Program-made: the position numbers and the translations under genes
Part shown: piece by piece, positions 13,901-24,834 of the stretch
Layout of the letters: every line of letters starts with the position of its first letter
Position numbering within the stretch: the first letter of the stretch is position 1
The notes under the pieces: model-generated
The model's input: the letters and a program-made list of their open reading frames with translations, nothing else
Databases searched by the model: none
Told to the model about the DNA's origin: nothing
Assembly: GCA_018806985.1 (NCBI GenBank)
Contig: JADANN010000013.1
Span: 186,001-250,000, forward strand
DNA from: Angiostrongylus vasorum
Taxonomy: Eukaryota > Nematoda > Chromadorea > Rhabditida > Metastrongylidae
Direction of reading: 5' to 3'
Length of the DNA: 64,000 nucleotides

Positions 13901-14588
13901 GGTTTTATACTTTCTTTAGCTTTTCTCCATTTTACAATACATGCTTGTGTCAATTTTATTCTATTTACATGTGGCCGTTCTAGTTTCTACTTAGAACTGG
14001 TGTTTAGTACGTTGTATTCAGTATCAAAGTAACTTGCACTTCTAGCTTGGTAATACCATTTTTCGGTTACCGCTTCTACATTAGAACATCGACCGCCCGC
14101 ATTTGGCGTAGTACATGTAGTTTAATTGGGTTTTTTTTACAACCTCTTTTGTTATCGCTTTCTTTTGCTCTGGAATTTTGATGGTCTCATTCGCCTAATA
14201 GTCGCTCGTTCATGAAATGGAATACGTATTACCACTTAACTAATGGAGAAGAGGTCTAGAAACCCTTTGGAGAGACATGAACGAGGGACATTAAATTTTC
14301 ATAAATATTTCATTGACTTCAGAGATGTGAAGGCGAGTCTTCTTCACACAATGATGCTGTTGAGCTCGTGGACAAAGACGAAGGCTGTCACGATGAAAAA
14401 TGTGCAAACACAAACTGTTCGATCGTACAGCCCGTAGATACTCCACATATTTTCGCCGCTGTAAGTTTGTCTTAAGAATCTTCTTTCTGCAGATGTGTTC
14501 ATTTCTCACTATGGAGAAGAATTTGCAGGAAAGGATTCTACGTGTTTTCGAAACTTCTCGGTCATGCTTAAGTCATGCAAATCCTTAA
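7930..14588 (+). CDS. Multi-exon gene of unknown function
   Basis: I do not recognise this product. Supported exons: 7930-8082, 9413-9491, 10799-10936, 11123-11284 (donor uncertain), 11646-11803, 11847-11857 (donor uncertain; otherwise a stop at 11889-11891), 12302-12394, 12579-12707, 14323-14460, 14493-14588. The first five join with consistent phases (0,1,1,1,0), and 12302-12394 to 12579-12707 is also consistent. The phase from 12707 to 14323 does not fit, so an exon is missing or this is a second gene. The ATG at 7930 directly follows an AG that could be a cis or trans acceptor. The N-terminus is polar and basic. Exons from 10799 to 11803 look helical and carry conserved-looking aromatic and Cys residues. 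A Ser/Glu-rich linker follows (12302-12394), then a Cys/Trp-rich block (RCAHSLCLLCESAQ). A helical-repeat adaptor is only a guess. Introns hold SINE copies. No membrane segment or signal peptide is evident. Confidence 0.55.
8370..8870 (-). repeat. Interspersed repeat family D copy
   Basis: It lies in the first intron of the plus-strand gene. Blocks shared with copies at 20500 and 37480 include ggctgggaggtgttcctggg, gagtaaaccaatacc, and the tggggcagacttt block. Orientation is set by analogy only. Family identity is unknown, and overlapping short ORFs are repeat-derived. Confidence 0.7.
9030..9315 (-). repeat. SINE family B copy with tRNA-like head
   Basis: On the minus strand it opens with agcgggtagcgcattagtg, an A-box-like start, then a short spacer and a degenerate B box. 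The body contains the cttcggggtcgtggtattgg block shared with the copies at 13250, 24835 and 50880. It sits in an intron of the plus-strand gene just upstream of exon 9413-9491. Confidence 0.75.
9620..9720 (-). mobile_element. Penelope-like element tail relic
   Basis: The run gataagctaatacgaggttg, then ggctagcgtttcgtcgtcttc, parallels the reversed PLE tail at 19375-19480 (gagcaagtacgaggttg, gttgacgtttcggcg). Only the tail remains. It sits next to a family C pair in an intron. Confidence 0.5.
9770..10075 (-). repeat. SINE family C copy, reverse member of a pair
   Basis: Read on the minus strand it runs from cctcagcttaactggg through gatgggtg/cgggtgattgctga, catgcgtggtgtgg-type A-box-like sequence, the cgttcgttccccca B-box-like sequence, to the tail with ctgccgctaaaaag and ggcagtaaat. 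It is paired head-to-head with 10100-10345. Confidence 0.75.
10100..10345 (+). repeat. SINE family C copy, forward member of a pair
   Basis: It carries the same blocks as 9770-10075 in the opposite direction: cgggtgattgctgatggc, actagctgagagacagg, catggtgtggtggtgagcg, cgcgttcgttcccccacc, ttgcaaatatctcagcatc. The two could fold back on each other over more than 200 bases. Confidence 0.75.
10370..10665 (-). repeat. SINE family A copy
   Basis: The minus strand carries the tRNA-like head near 10650, the gatcgatcc B-box-like motif near 10598, the body block with ccctccggggtaggtag, and a tail with the ttgatcaatgccgagagct motif at 10395-10415. It directly abuts the family C pair. Confidence 0.75.
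13250..13610 (-). repeat. SINE family B copy
   Basis: It shares tgcggattccagca (13278), caatcaaccatgaagg, a cgagtcggttttccctga block, ggtaccaatttgccgacccc (13499) and a tRNA-like head near 13560-13610 on the minus strand. It lies in the long interval between exons 12707 and 14323. Confidence 0.7.
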
Positions 14589-15984
14589 CCCTGATATTTA
14601 TTTGTTGTTCTTTTGTTTTAACAAATTGAGTTAGAAGTTATAGGAGTTATGGTAGTTGCAAGCATTTCCTTTCGTCAACTTTGACGTTCGTCCTTACTTT
14701 TAATCTGTTTTTTTTTCAGTCTTTCTACACGGTGTTCTTAATAATCTACCAGAAGATAAGTGATAAGTGCCTCATTATCTAAATCGTCGATCTTATTGAT
14801 GTATTCATTCACGATCTTAGATTTCAGTGTCTGCAAATAGTCATGATTCAACCAGTGTTTTGAAAAGAAGTGGGGAAAATACGCATTAGGTACCAAAACC
14901 GGCTTAATTTTGTTAAATTGCAACCGAAGACTTCCTTTTCTTCACTTGCTGATTTTCCTCACTATATTTATGAACTTTTAATAAGACCGGAATCTCATGT
15001 GCTAGTCTTTGGATAGGGTTCTATTCTTCGTTCAGTTTTGTTTTCGTCTCATTGTATATGTGGAATAATGACTTAGCTGTGAAGTTGTTGTACGAATACG
15101 GTATTCAGTTGCACATCCTGCTCCAGTTTTGTACCTGAGGTATACTATCATATGTCTGATTATACTATTTCTTGTATATATGTAGTTAGTTCATAATTTC
15201 CGCGTTTTCTTTTTGTTTAAATGTTTTCTTTTTTTCACAAGACTTTGTTTCGATATCAAGGAAACATTTTCATTGGCCAAACTTGGGTTTTTCCTCAGCC
15301 GCTGTCGCATAAGCAGTCATTTTTCCAAAGCTGGATTTTCGTAGACATCGTTAGCGACCTGATCATCGTTCGATAGCAATTCATCGTTCTAGTGCGGTCT
15401 CACTAGCAACAACTGAAGGCGTACCATTCGGGTGGTTGGATGTCGTCTACATTTGTACTAACTGGTACGTGTTCTGCTAACTCGGTTTGCGTCCGCCGTG
15501 TTCATCGACTGGCCGATTAACGGCATACGTGAGTTCGACGATGAATAAATTGTGCGCCTGCTAATTTTTCAAGCTACAACCGCGATCTTCTTCCTGCTTA
15601 CGTCGAAACTCGTCTTTGTTGGTGGATATATGTCGAGTCTGGAGTTGTCCGACTTGTCAGTTGTGGATTCGAAGTATGAAAGGCAACAGAACGCTGTGGA
15701 ATCGTACCGACGCTTGTGGATAACCTAATGTTGGAGTGCTCTCATTTTACAAATGTTGATAATAAGTGAAGTAATTAGACAGTACCATGTTAGAGATAGA
15801 GAGTTACTGAATAGCTCTAGGATCTGTACCGTTCTAGCGATTACAGTGTTTTGGCTGCGTCATAACTCATTTTGCTCCTTCGAGTTCCGAATCCAGTGGA
15901 TTTATCAACATAATTCGGATGTTGCATGGGAAGAAATATTTTCTTCCACCGAAATTTGTCTTATCATTCATTATCTTAAGCTTT

Positions 15985-16275
15985 TTTATTTACTGCCTAT
16001 TCTTTTTAACGGCAGGGTATGTTGCGAGATATAACTTCTATATTACTGAGATATTTGCAAAACTCTGGACCGCAGGTGTCTGCGGTGGGGAACAGACGCG
16101 CTATTGCCCCTTCCGTGGAGTAACGCGCTCACCACCACACCATGCGGGTCCTTCGTTTAGCCTGCCTCTCGGCTAGTTCTATTGATCATTTACCATCAGC
16201 AATCACCCATCAACGGGATTGATCTGGGGAGCCCAAATTTAAGCTGAGGCTATAGTTATAATCACAATCTTAACC
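15985..16275 (-). repeat. SINE family C copy
   Basis: The full set of family C blocks is reversed: tatttactgcctattc and aacggcagggta first, ttgcaaaactctggaccgca, the cgcgctcaccaccacaccat segment, atcagcaatcacccatcaac, then aagctgaggctatag. A single copy here, not a pair. Confidence 0.75.
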
Positions 16276-16299
16276 TTTTTATTTACATTTATTCGAGTC

Positions 16300-16515
16300 C
16301 ATTCTCTCTTGAAGCCTAGGTTGGAATTACTAGAGTGATTACACATTGGTTGGTTTAGAGGGCGTAAACCTATAGTTCGGCTCTAATTCCCCATATCCTG
16401 GGAATATAGAAGGCTTGAAGGACCCGATGCGACGTCGAACTAACGCCTGGTTCGGGTAGTCCTTCCGCGTGATGAGGGGCATCACTACCACTGCGTTACC
16501 CGCCCTCTGTACGGT
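16300..16515 (-). repeat. SINE family B copy, shortened
   Basis: The minus strand begins agagggcgggtaacgcagtg, with gtagtgatgcccctcatc as a tRNA-like head, then a body that diverges from other B copies. It directly follows the family C copy. Confidence 0.6.
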
Positions 16516-17139
16516 ATGGTTAGCGAATATGTAGAACTACTATCTTTATTTTCCTGGAGTATCAAGCTAGCAAAAGTTGACATAAACTTTTATTCGGACA
16601 ACATCTCCACGTCTTGTCTTCTTCAACGCCGGCTTAGTTCGCATAGATTCCTTACATCCGGTGATCCTCACAATGTGGGGTTTTCGTCGTCGCAACGAGC
16701 GATCGTGGAACTGCGTTCCAGTGGAGGAACCGTACTCGGAAGTACTGTTTTACTTGAGGTGGTCATTGATCTACTGCCACTTAATGTGACCTGATGATCT
16801 GCCCTCAGCATAGCAATCCATCCTACAACGGTCGGTATTTCGTTAGGTGTTCTAACGTGGTGGTGGCGTCTAGCTTAGCAGTGTCTCAAAAACCAACTTT
16901 CATTAAGCCTCGGAAAGATTGATCAGTACGTTTCTGGATTGCCGAATGCATTGCCGTCAGAAAGCAGATCGTATTGGGTGGAGGCAATACATTAACATCT
17001 GTCCTCATTTGAGCGGTGCTTCACTTCAAAGTACTCGATGTGACAACGAAAAACCATCACTCGTGAACCTTCGACTCGGATCAACACTGTTCTCAAGACG
17101 AAAACGTCAAAACTTTAGTTGGATAGTGTTTTCCATTTA

Positions 17140-17300
17140 CTGCCTATTATTTTTTTAAGGCAGATTACTATGTGAAGTGCAACCACAAAGATGCTGGGAT
17201 GTGAATAGAACTCGGAAGCTCAGTTTGGCTTCGAACCCGCGAATACATTTCTCCAGAACTCACGTGCTGTATAATCCTACCACTTAACTGAGTAAATGTT
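17140..17300 (-). repeat. tRNA-like repeat related to family C
   Basis: The minus strand has cagttaagtggtaggatta (A-box-like) and gcgggttcgaagcc (a near-consensus B box), followed by a body ending in the family C-like tail (aaggcagattac and tttactgcctatt reversed). This is the clearest internal pol III promoter in the window. A functional tRNA is unlikely because the anticodon-arm region does not fold well by eye. Confidence 0.55.
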
Positions 17301-17384
17301 TCTGTGTTAAACTTGCTTTAGCTTGGTGTTATTGTTTACTAATGTTTGTCACGAATGAAGATTAAAGGTATTAAAATAGTTACT

Positions 17385-17640
17385 ATAGAAGGGTCGAGTG
17401 TAGTGCAGTGGTTAGAGGCGCTCTACAGTACACATGGGATCGGTCCAGCGCCCAAGGCTCACCAAGCCTTCTATACCTCCATGGTCAGCAGAATGGTACC
17501 AGACTTCTCTGGCAGAATAGTGTAGCACTGATTCGATACATCGGCAGCCCACCACGAGTCATTGCATAAGCCGGATAAGCATTCGATCACTTCTACGATG
17601 TACCTCATGGCCATTTCTATTCTATTCGATCTCTCTTAAT
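17385..17640 (+). repeat. SINE family A copy, forward
   Basis: It starts with gtgtagtgcagtggttagag (A box), then catgggatcggtccagc (B-box-like), then the body with ggtaccagacttctctgg, attcgatacatcggcagccc and gtcattgcataagcc. It is one of the few forward copies. Confidence 0.75.
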
Positions 17641-17744
17641 CGTAGTCCGTCGAGCATATCTACTTTGCGAATAATTCCATCTGCATATTTGATTGTCGGC
17701 GGTGGAAGTTCTATTCAGTGGCATGTGAGCGGGTGCAAATCATA

Positions 17745-17905
17745 ATTATCGACGATCGATCCCTGAAGGATTGGCCATACGTTCGTTTTCATTCATCGAA
17801 TCGCAGAGGTAACTGGATACATATTCGGTGTATTAAGTCAGTACATTTATTCTCCCAAACAAGGCTGGAGGCTGGTACCAATTTGCGAAACGCGGAGGGT
17901 GATGG
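17745..17905 (-). repeat. Degenerate SINE family A fragment
   Basis: Remnants in reverse order: gatcgatccctgaaggat, a tcattcatcgaatcgcagagg segment, and ctcccaaacaaggctgg with ggtaccaatttgcg. The head is missing. Confidence 0.5.
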
Positions 17906-18269
17906 GCATGTTTTCCCCTTGGAGCCATGTTAAGGCTAAGACCTTGTATGAATTCCAAGACACATCTAACCACTACACACTTCTCTGTGAACTCCAGTGT
18001 TTTTAAAGTCGAAGTTCGGCGAATTGATTACTTTCGGCAATGTGTGATCTACAAATTGATCAAAAAATATGAAATGTTGAGCAGAATTAGCAGGACCGTA
18101 TGGTTATGTGACCTTATTCCAAAATGGACGATAAGGATTGTAGGTGACTATTAAAAGTAAGTTTTGCACTTACCGCCGTTGCACCTTTGCGTTGAGAGCT
18201 TCATGTCTGTGCTGAGCTGGTCTAACTAATAAATTATGTGCATCCGAATTTAAGGCCTTTAGATATCAG

Positions 18270-19375
18270 CTTTTCTTCTAAAGAGGGATTTGATGCTAGC
18301 CAAGAGAGAAGTTTGAAAATAAAGCTAAATACTGAGCAAGAGAAATATTTTGGACGGTTTCCATCAAGAAAGCTTTATGTCTACTTTGGAAAAGCTTGAC
18401 AGATCACACAACCATTCAAGCCATCACGGCAGTGAATAACGAGCTTCCGACGAGCTAACTTCTTGTCAAAAACAACAAAGATAAAGAAATCTTGCGAAGA
18501 TACTGGTACTCATCTAGTCTATTGATGAGAGATTTCACTTAGAGTATTTTGCAGATTTCGTCGACCAATTAGGGAATGTGTATTTCTTTAATGATAAGGT
18601 GTCATGAGGTTGATAAAAAGAGCCGGTTTGATCGGAGTACAAGTTGAGAATGTCTCGTTTATCTGCTTTAGAATTGTAAAGGTACAACCAACGAAATGGG
18701 TCCTGGGAGAGTTTTTATAGAAGCTCCTTGAATCTAATTTCCATCCCAACCGCGTTGTTTTCGACAAGCAACGGATGTCTGGCTTAGTAGACGGAGACGA
18801 TGCGGAGCTGAGAACTAGACAACAACGGAATTGCCCTAAGAGAAACACGTCGAGAATGTTCGAGCGGAATCCAGAACCTAACTACTGAATGTTACGACAT
18901 AAATAAATAAATAAAATGAAAGTTCTTTATCTTTTACTTCCTCTATGCTAATGAACTTATGTGCTTTTAACGCATCTTCGGTCAGACTTCAGCTTTTTTT
19001 AAAAGTAAAAGTGGGAAAACGGATAATAGAAAGTGTTCTGTCAAAGCTGCAGATCCATTTTAAGGATTTCCAGCATGGATGTGGTTAATACTTCCACATG
19101 AATCGATCAAAAAATGTGCTTGTTACATTCACCTAAACCAGGAGTGTTCAAGAAAGCTACAATATCTTAGTGAATAGCAAAACTGCATGATTCGAACATC
19201 CAGGCGACGACTCAGACTTGCTCGCATTCCTTCTGCGTTTCGCTTAAGAAGTGTACCGAAAGGTTTTTCGAAATTGCAAATGTGTGACAATTCTTGGATT
19301 ACTTTACCTAAAATCCCTTCTCCTTTCACTGTTTATCGTTGTTTGTTTGTTTTTATCAATTTTCTTAAAAATGGC
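18270..19375. repeat. Outer segment of the left arm
   Basis: This segment is repeated in reverse at 54805-55900 with few differences. An 86-codon minus frame at 18848-18588 is kept in the mirror copy (55327-55587, plus), as is an 84-codon plus frame at 19187-19441. Both resemble no family I recognise. Keeping the frame may simply reflect high overall identity. Confidence 0.7.
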
Positions 19376-20495
19376 TCCTTTGCTGTTTTCTTGATGAGCA
19401 AGTACGAGGTTGTTATTGCGATATATGTTCATTCACAATAGTTGACGTTTCGGCGCTTCTACCCTCTTCGGTGGATTCAAATTGACTCGCAGTCCATTCA
19501 GTCAACACTCTCATAACTTTAGCAGATAGAACTTAATAGGTAGGTGTTTATTCGCAAAGTGAACAGCTTCTCTTAAACACTCGTCGTTTTATTGTTCATA
19601 AGTGCATATGGTGGGGATCAGGGGCACAAGGTCCTACAAATGGGTTAGGAATGCTCCTGACTCAGTCAGCGAATAGGCCAGAGGTATGCTGTTAGTTCGC
19701 ACGTGATTACAAGACACTCCTCCTTGCAGTTCACTTTTTGGATTTTTGGAATTTGTCCAGGAACCTCAAAGAGTTTCATTTGCTGAAGTTTTAGCTTCCT
19801 GTGAAAGGATTATGACTTCTACTTCAAAATATTCTCCGTCGTATCTGCGGGTCTTATGCGCGCCTAGTGGTGTATTGAGTTCAACTTTAGATTTACCGAC
19901 GAGGTTCTCTTTTATATGGATGCAGAGTGGTCATTCCGCTTCGCCAACGTATTCGTCCCTGTAAGCTTTACAAGGGATCAGATACTGCGTACCCAAGCTT
20001 ATGCAATCAGCGTTTTTCCTGTTAGAGCAAATTCTACAAGTTTACGTTTCGCATAGACGGTCATAAAGGCGCTTACAAACTAGGCGGCATCATAGAGTTT
20101 TCGGTGGTATTTCAATCCCTGTTACGAACTTTTTCTAGATCGGCCGTTTTTGGGTAACGTTCTATAGCCTTATTTACATCGTTGGAAATGAAGCTTGGGA
20201 TAAACGGGACCCTATTTCCACTGAACTGATTGTTTTGGGGGCGTTGTTTTTCTTTTACATATATCAGGAGTACTACCTTTGTAGCCATTGGAAATGCTCA
20301 TTTTTTTGCTCCAAATTCAGAAAGTTCTTCTTCTGCTGTTTTCCTGTACACACTTTGGCGTCTCTACGAAACATCTTTCTCACTAGTGTCCTTTTTGCGT
20401 GCGATGGGTGAGAGGAGAGATAATGAACCAGTGGATTTTTTTATTCGGCTTTCGGTATTTGGTGTTGTAGCCGTTTTTGGACAGGTTAATAACTC
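19375..20495 (-). mobile_element. Penelope-like element copy 4, degenerate
   Basis: Read on the minus strand it holds the segment between reverse transcriptase and endonuclease (WYRKPNKK near 20450, then a broken SNGY region), a degenerate GIY-YIG region with RVRIKEH-like remnants (near 19900), and the tail ending ttgctcatcaagaaaacagc reversed at 19375-19400. Multiple stops and frameshifts are present. Its mirror partner is 53462-54805. Confidence 0.75.
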
Positions 20496-20499
20496 CTTT

Positions 20500-20990
20500 C
20501 TTCCCAACGGTTTAGCCCCTCATCGTGGCTGGGAGGTGTTCCTGGGTGTCGGACTGCGATGTACAGCGGGCCGATTCGTCCCCCCGGCAGGGGTCTCCCA
20601 AGTTGAGAAGGAGTTCGGCGTTTCTATCAGGAAGCCTAGCTAAGAGTAAACCAATACCAGGATCCGCCACCGTCTTGGTATCAAAGTCGCATGGTAGCAA
20701 ATCTCCCCTCTGATCTACAAGGGCTGCGACTGCCTGTCGTAGTGACGACCTGGGGCAGACTTTGGCCAGGCTCTCCTCGGGATTCTAGGGAACCACAATG
20801 GCTTAACCATCAAATCTCCGAAAAAATGGCGATTATGCTGGGGCCCGCACAACTAGTGAGGACGGGCCGTTCAAGTGTCAAGTGTCAAGTGAAAATAGAT
20901 GGTCGGCAATTACACCGTCTCCGCTTTGCTGTTAACATCGTCCTTATAACATCAATCATTCAAGTATCTAGTATCAAGTAATAACTCCTT
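20500..20990 (-). repeat. Interspersed repeat family D copy
   Basis: The blocks ggctgggaggtgttcctggg, ccaagttgagaaggagttcg, gagtaaaccaataccagg and tggggcagactttggccagg match 8370-8870 and 37480-37865. It interrupts the PLE context of the left arm and is absent at the mirror position. Confidence 0.75.
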
Positions 20991-21159
20991 TATTGTTTAA
21001 ATCTCCTCTAACCTTCCTCTTAAAACAGAGTGAAACTAGATAAAGCATCAGAATCCCAATATTTGTATAAAAAGGTATGAGGGCATCCCAATAGAGATCA
21101 TTAATGTTAAGTATTTGAATAAACTGTTAATTATTAAACTTGTATCACTTATCGAGGTG

Positions 21160-21435
21160 GTGGTAGCGTAGTAATTCGAGGAGCCATGGAGAACACACGG
21201 GATCTTTGGTTCATTCTTGTGTTGGTGCAGACCAGACCTTTGTCTCTGCAGAGTGGCATATTTGGTACTACATTTATGTTGTAACATAAGAACACTGAGT
21301 TTGCAGATTGATAAGACCCCACAAGTCATTGTATAAACGACATATGCATTCAACTGCTTCTACGATGCAACGAATGGAGTTGAAGGCATCACAAATCCCT
21401 AAGTGATCGATCAACGCCTAATGCTCTTTAGGTTT
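21160..21435 (+). repeat. Degenerate SINE family A-like copy
   Basis: It starts with gtggtggtagcgtagtaatt, has a broken B box, and ends with caagtcattgtataaacgac, tgcattcaactgcttctacg and gatcgatcaacgcc. It is strongly diverged. The preceding 80 bases are shared with 53240-53350 in reverse. Confidence 0.55.
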
Positions 21436-21589
21436 TATTCCCTGTCATAGCCTTCCATTGTCGAATCACGCGTATGAGGGTCAATAAATTTTCCATTAGT
21501 CGTCGTGTGCAAGACTAGTAATTCTGCACTTCGACGAACACTCCAATCACCGTCTTTTTCATACTGGACTCTTTATGAAAGTGATCACA

Positions 21590-21740
21590 ATGACGCTTAG
21601 ATATTTGCGAAACTCCGGGCTGTCGGTGTCTGCGGTGGCATCGAACACGCTTTCCTTTCTGGGCTAACACATTCACCACCACACCATGCGGATCCTTCGT
21701 TTCACCTTTCTCTCAGCCGTGTTTTATAGATGCTGTCATA
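21590..21740 (-). repeat. SINE family C fragment
   Basis: Reverse blocks: agatatttgcgaaactccgg, tgtctgcggtggcatcgaac, acaccatgcggatccttcg, then ctctcagc. Both ends are missing. Confidence 0.6.
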
Positions 21741-21794
21741 CCCTGCTATGAAAAAAAGAATATGAGTAAATAAAAGTGATTACATTGCTAATAA

Positions 21795-23066
21795 GTTAAC
21801 TCTTCGTATTCTTGTTGAGCAAACACGAGATGTTATTTTTTATTCTTTATTTACGAACAAGCTGACGTTTCGACGGATTTCGCCTTCCTCAGAGCCTGGA
21901 AAGGTCAAGTTGACAACAATCTATTCGGCCAAACACCTCCACAACCAAACAGAGAAAACGCTGAACCAAGATTTCAATCACGTTGAACACAGCTTTGTAC
22001 ACTCACCGCTTTCTATGAGGCTTCCACTGAGTATGTCGCGTGGAGACCAACCGCACAGAGTTCACATGGAAGCGTAATATGCCCCTCCCTATCAAAATAA
22101 CAGCCTTATATACTGCCAAATATCACCCGTGATAATGAGGCATTCTTCCCTGCGGTTCGTCTTCGGATTTCTGGAATTGATCCAGAACGCCTCGAGAGTT
22201 TTGCGCGCTTGTGTTCGCGATTCCCTTGCGAGGACCGTGACCTGTACTTCAAAGTCCTCCGCGTTATGTCTCTGGGTCCTATGCATGCCTAGTGGGGTAT
22301 TTGGTTTACGTTTACCGACTAGGTGTTCTTTTATGCGGACACGGAGTGGTCTACCCGTTTCGCCAATCTCTTCGACTCCGCGCGCCTTACAGGTGATCAG
22401 ATAAACTGTTCCCGAGCCCATGCAATCACCGTCTCTACCATTAGTGCAAATTATGCAATTTTGCGTTGCACATAGACGGTCATATAGGCGGTTACGAACT
22501 AGCTGACGCCTAAGAGTACTTGGTGGCATTTCAACTACGTTTACCGAATTCTTTAGACCCTCCCTTCTTAAGCAGCGTTTTATAGTTGCAGTTACATCAT
22601 TAGAGATGAAGGGTAGGATAAACGGGACCATTTTATCGCTAGAGTTGTCGTTTGGAGGCCTAGGATTTCCTCTACACCTGTCTCGAGCTACAGTTTCGTA
22701 GCCATTAGAAATGGCTTTTTGCCGCGCCAAGTTCCGGGATTCCTCTCTCTGCTCTCTTCCTGTGCACACGTTGGTTGCTGTTCGAAACATGTTTCTCACA
22801 AGCGCCCTTTTCGTGTGAGAGTGGTGAGAGGAGAGGTAATGGACGAAGATGTTTTTTACTACTTGCTTTCGGTACCACTTTGTAATGTAGCCATTTCCTG
22901 ATAGGTTAATTTGGACGTTCAGGAATGGAAGCCAGTTTTCTTTCGGTTTCTCTCAGGTGAACTTGATATACTCTGACTGTTCGTTCAACAACTCGAAACA
23001 TTTGTCCATTTCCTCTTGTGTTGAGCAAAGGACAAAACAGTCATCTATATATCTACAGTAGAGTAA
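21795..23066 (-). mobile_element. Penelope-like element copy 3, 5'-truncated
   Basis: On the minus strand it starts inside the reverse transcriptase palm (CRYIDDCFVL at about 23055-23025), runs through the linker and a long endonuclease frame, and ends in the tail (ctgaggaaggcg at about 21893-21882, then gaaacgtcagc, then ttgctcaacaagaatacg). The YIDD catalytic pair is intact, but everything upstream is lost. It is fused to an inverted reverse transcriptase fragment at about 23066-23076. Confidence 0.85.
22092..22799 (-). pseudogene. GIY-YIG endonuclease part of a Penelope-like element
   Basis: A 235-codon open frame encodes the C-terminal part of a PLE polyprotein. In order it shows an NMFRTATNVC start, a linker, a CATQNCIIC Cys cluster with GRDGDCMGSG (about residues 110-130), VYLITCK, then IGETGRPLRVRIKEHL (about 145-160) and the AFWINSRNPKTNR end block. 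In GIY-YIG nucleases this module nicks DNA to prime reverse transcription. The tyrosine expected just before IG is replaced by glutamate (VEEIGETG), which may disable it. It lies within PLE copy 3 and lacks the upstream reverse transcriptase, so it is a fragment rather than a gene. Confidence 0.85.
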
Positions 23067-23075
23067 CGGCCCCGC

Positions 23076-23411
23076 CCTTTATACAAACGTGTCGAATGAC
23101 TCCGCAATGCAAGCCACATTCGAACTCCTGATGCAACACGAAGGAGAAATAAACATGTATGGCTTCAAGACAGAGCAGTTGATGGCACTCTTAAAAAAAT
23201 GCTTGAGCCGCTCAATCTTCAAATGGTCCGGAAAGTACTACGCTCAAATAAGAGGGTTGGCAATGGGACAACGACTGGCACCGAGCCTGGCCATTGCGTT
23301 TATGTCTAAAGTGGAAGCACCGGTGACCGAACTCCGGCCGCTACTCTGCTGTAGATATATAGATGACTGTTTTGTCCTTTGCTCAACACAAGAGGAAATG
23401 GACAAATGTAA
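23076..23411 (+). pseudogene. Penelope reverse transcriptase fragment, inverted to copy 3
   Basis: The plus frame from the NVSNDSAMQA-like block to the EEMDKC block covers reverse transcriptase motifs. It includes GLAMGQRLAPSLAIAFMSK and the catalytic CRYIDDCFVLCS. It is cut on both sides, abutting PLE copy 3 head-to-head at its left and the arm segment at about 23412 on its right. The YIDD region thus occurs twice as an inverted repeat (about 23000-23065 and 23335-23410). Confidence 0.85.
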
Positions 23412-24834
23412 ACAGTCTAACTATTTCAGGTCGTAGGTGTTTCTGTAGAGCCCTTGACATCTTTTGGTTGGTTAGTTGTGATTTCAAGAGATAGCTAGGC
23501 TTTGACAGTAGCATTTGTGAAGCATCAGATCTTTCCACACACCTCATAAATCATCTTTGTGCACTTGTCCATTACTACCACCAATGTGTTCATTTTGTCT
23601 TCATATCATTTGTTATCACTATTAGTTGTTCTTGACTATTCTATTTGTGCCTTCACTTCCATTGTTTTTTAAATTTTTTTACCTCCACAACTTCGAACAT
23701 GTTCCAGGCACTCGAACTACATGCCAGCGTTTATTTTCACTGGTTGCATTCTCTTGCAATCGTATTTCCTAGAAACAGTCAAGGCTCCGTATGAGTTCAA
23801 TGGTACCTTGAGGACCTACCATCTTTCCTCGTTATCGAGATGTTGCATGCTGGTCGAGAAAGGAGTTTCGTGGTGTTGAGCAGCTGCAAGTCCTCATCCT
23901 TGTGAAAGAGTGGCTGTTTGCTTTTTTGACTAGGTTTCTCTTCGAATCTAAGCCGCTGCTGTCACGAAGTATTTTTTGCAATTAGCCGGTCAACTGATAG
24001 AGGGCATCGTAGGAGGCAGAAATTCCGGCTATAACAACATAATTTTTTTCACAGAAGGAGCTTTCTTGAACGTCATCTATCCGGAACTCTAGAGGATCTG
24101 CACTGACGATCCTTGTCTGTTCCTCATTTAAGTGCGACTTTGTAGTTTTTCAGAAGACCGTCTGAGTGTGTCCTTGTGCTTCTTTGATAATCACGGTGCC
24201 GATGTTATTGAGAGGTCTGATGTAATGTTTTAACTCCATTCAGCAGACCAATTATTTACTTGATCCTCTTAAGAATGTTTTCTGATAAGACATCCGTCAC
24301 CAGCTACACAGTTAATGATAGGAACGAGACAACGATGCATGCAGTGTCTTCTCGTCCGCTGCTTCAAAATTGGCGAGAATCAACGATAGTTGGGAGATGA
24401 TCATTTTACAGCATCCAGTGTTTGTGGCTAACGAGAAAAATGATGAACTAGCGCACTGGTAGCCATATGAGTTGCATGCGACTCATTTGTTGCTGAAAAT
24501 AATTTGCGATTCTAGCTTTAAACGTCCATACCTCAACCTGTAATGAATTTTATGGAACTGAATGAAGGCCATTAGAATCAGGATCTTTACCAACAAGTTC
24601 CAGGTTACTGTACAGCAAAAGGCTTATAATTTTTGGAGCCCATGAAACTTTCTTCGAGGGCTCGTTTCTTGAATGGCGATGCATTCGATTAAACGTTCAG
24701 TGTGGCTTGAGTTCTAGAATAATGAAAATTTTATTTTTTTATGCAAACTTTGAAAAACACAGTAATGTATCTGCAAGCCTATATGTAACGTTATAACGGT
24801 AGAGCAAAGTTAATTCCATTTTTTTATATTCCAT

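Larger units (their letters stand above)
14589..18270. other. Gene-poor interval with repeats
   Basis: Between the plus-strand gene and the left duplication arm I see no confident gene. Weak signs of coding are a minus frame at 14923-14738 and a plus frame from about 15549 to 15729, which has a hydrophobic segment then a charged end (SSLELSDLSVVDSKYERQQ). Neither has a clear start or partner exon. A 92-codon plus frame at 16516-16794 resembles nothing I know. The repeats inside are listed separately. Confidence 0.5.

Noticed and set aside
20230..20643. 137-codon plus ORF
   Set aside because: It spans an antisense PLE fragment and a family D repeat.
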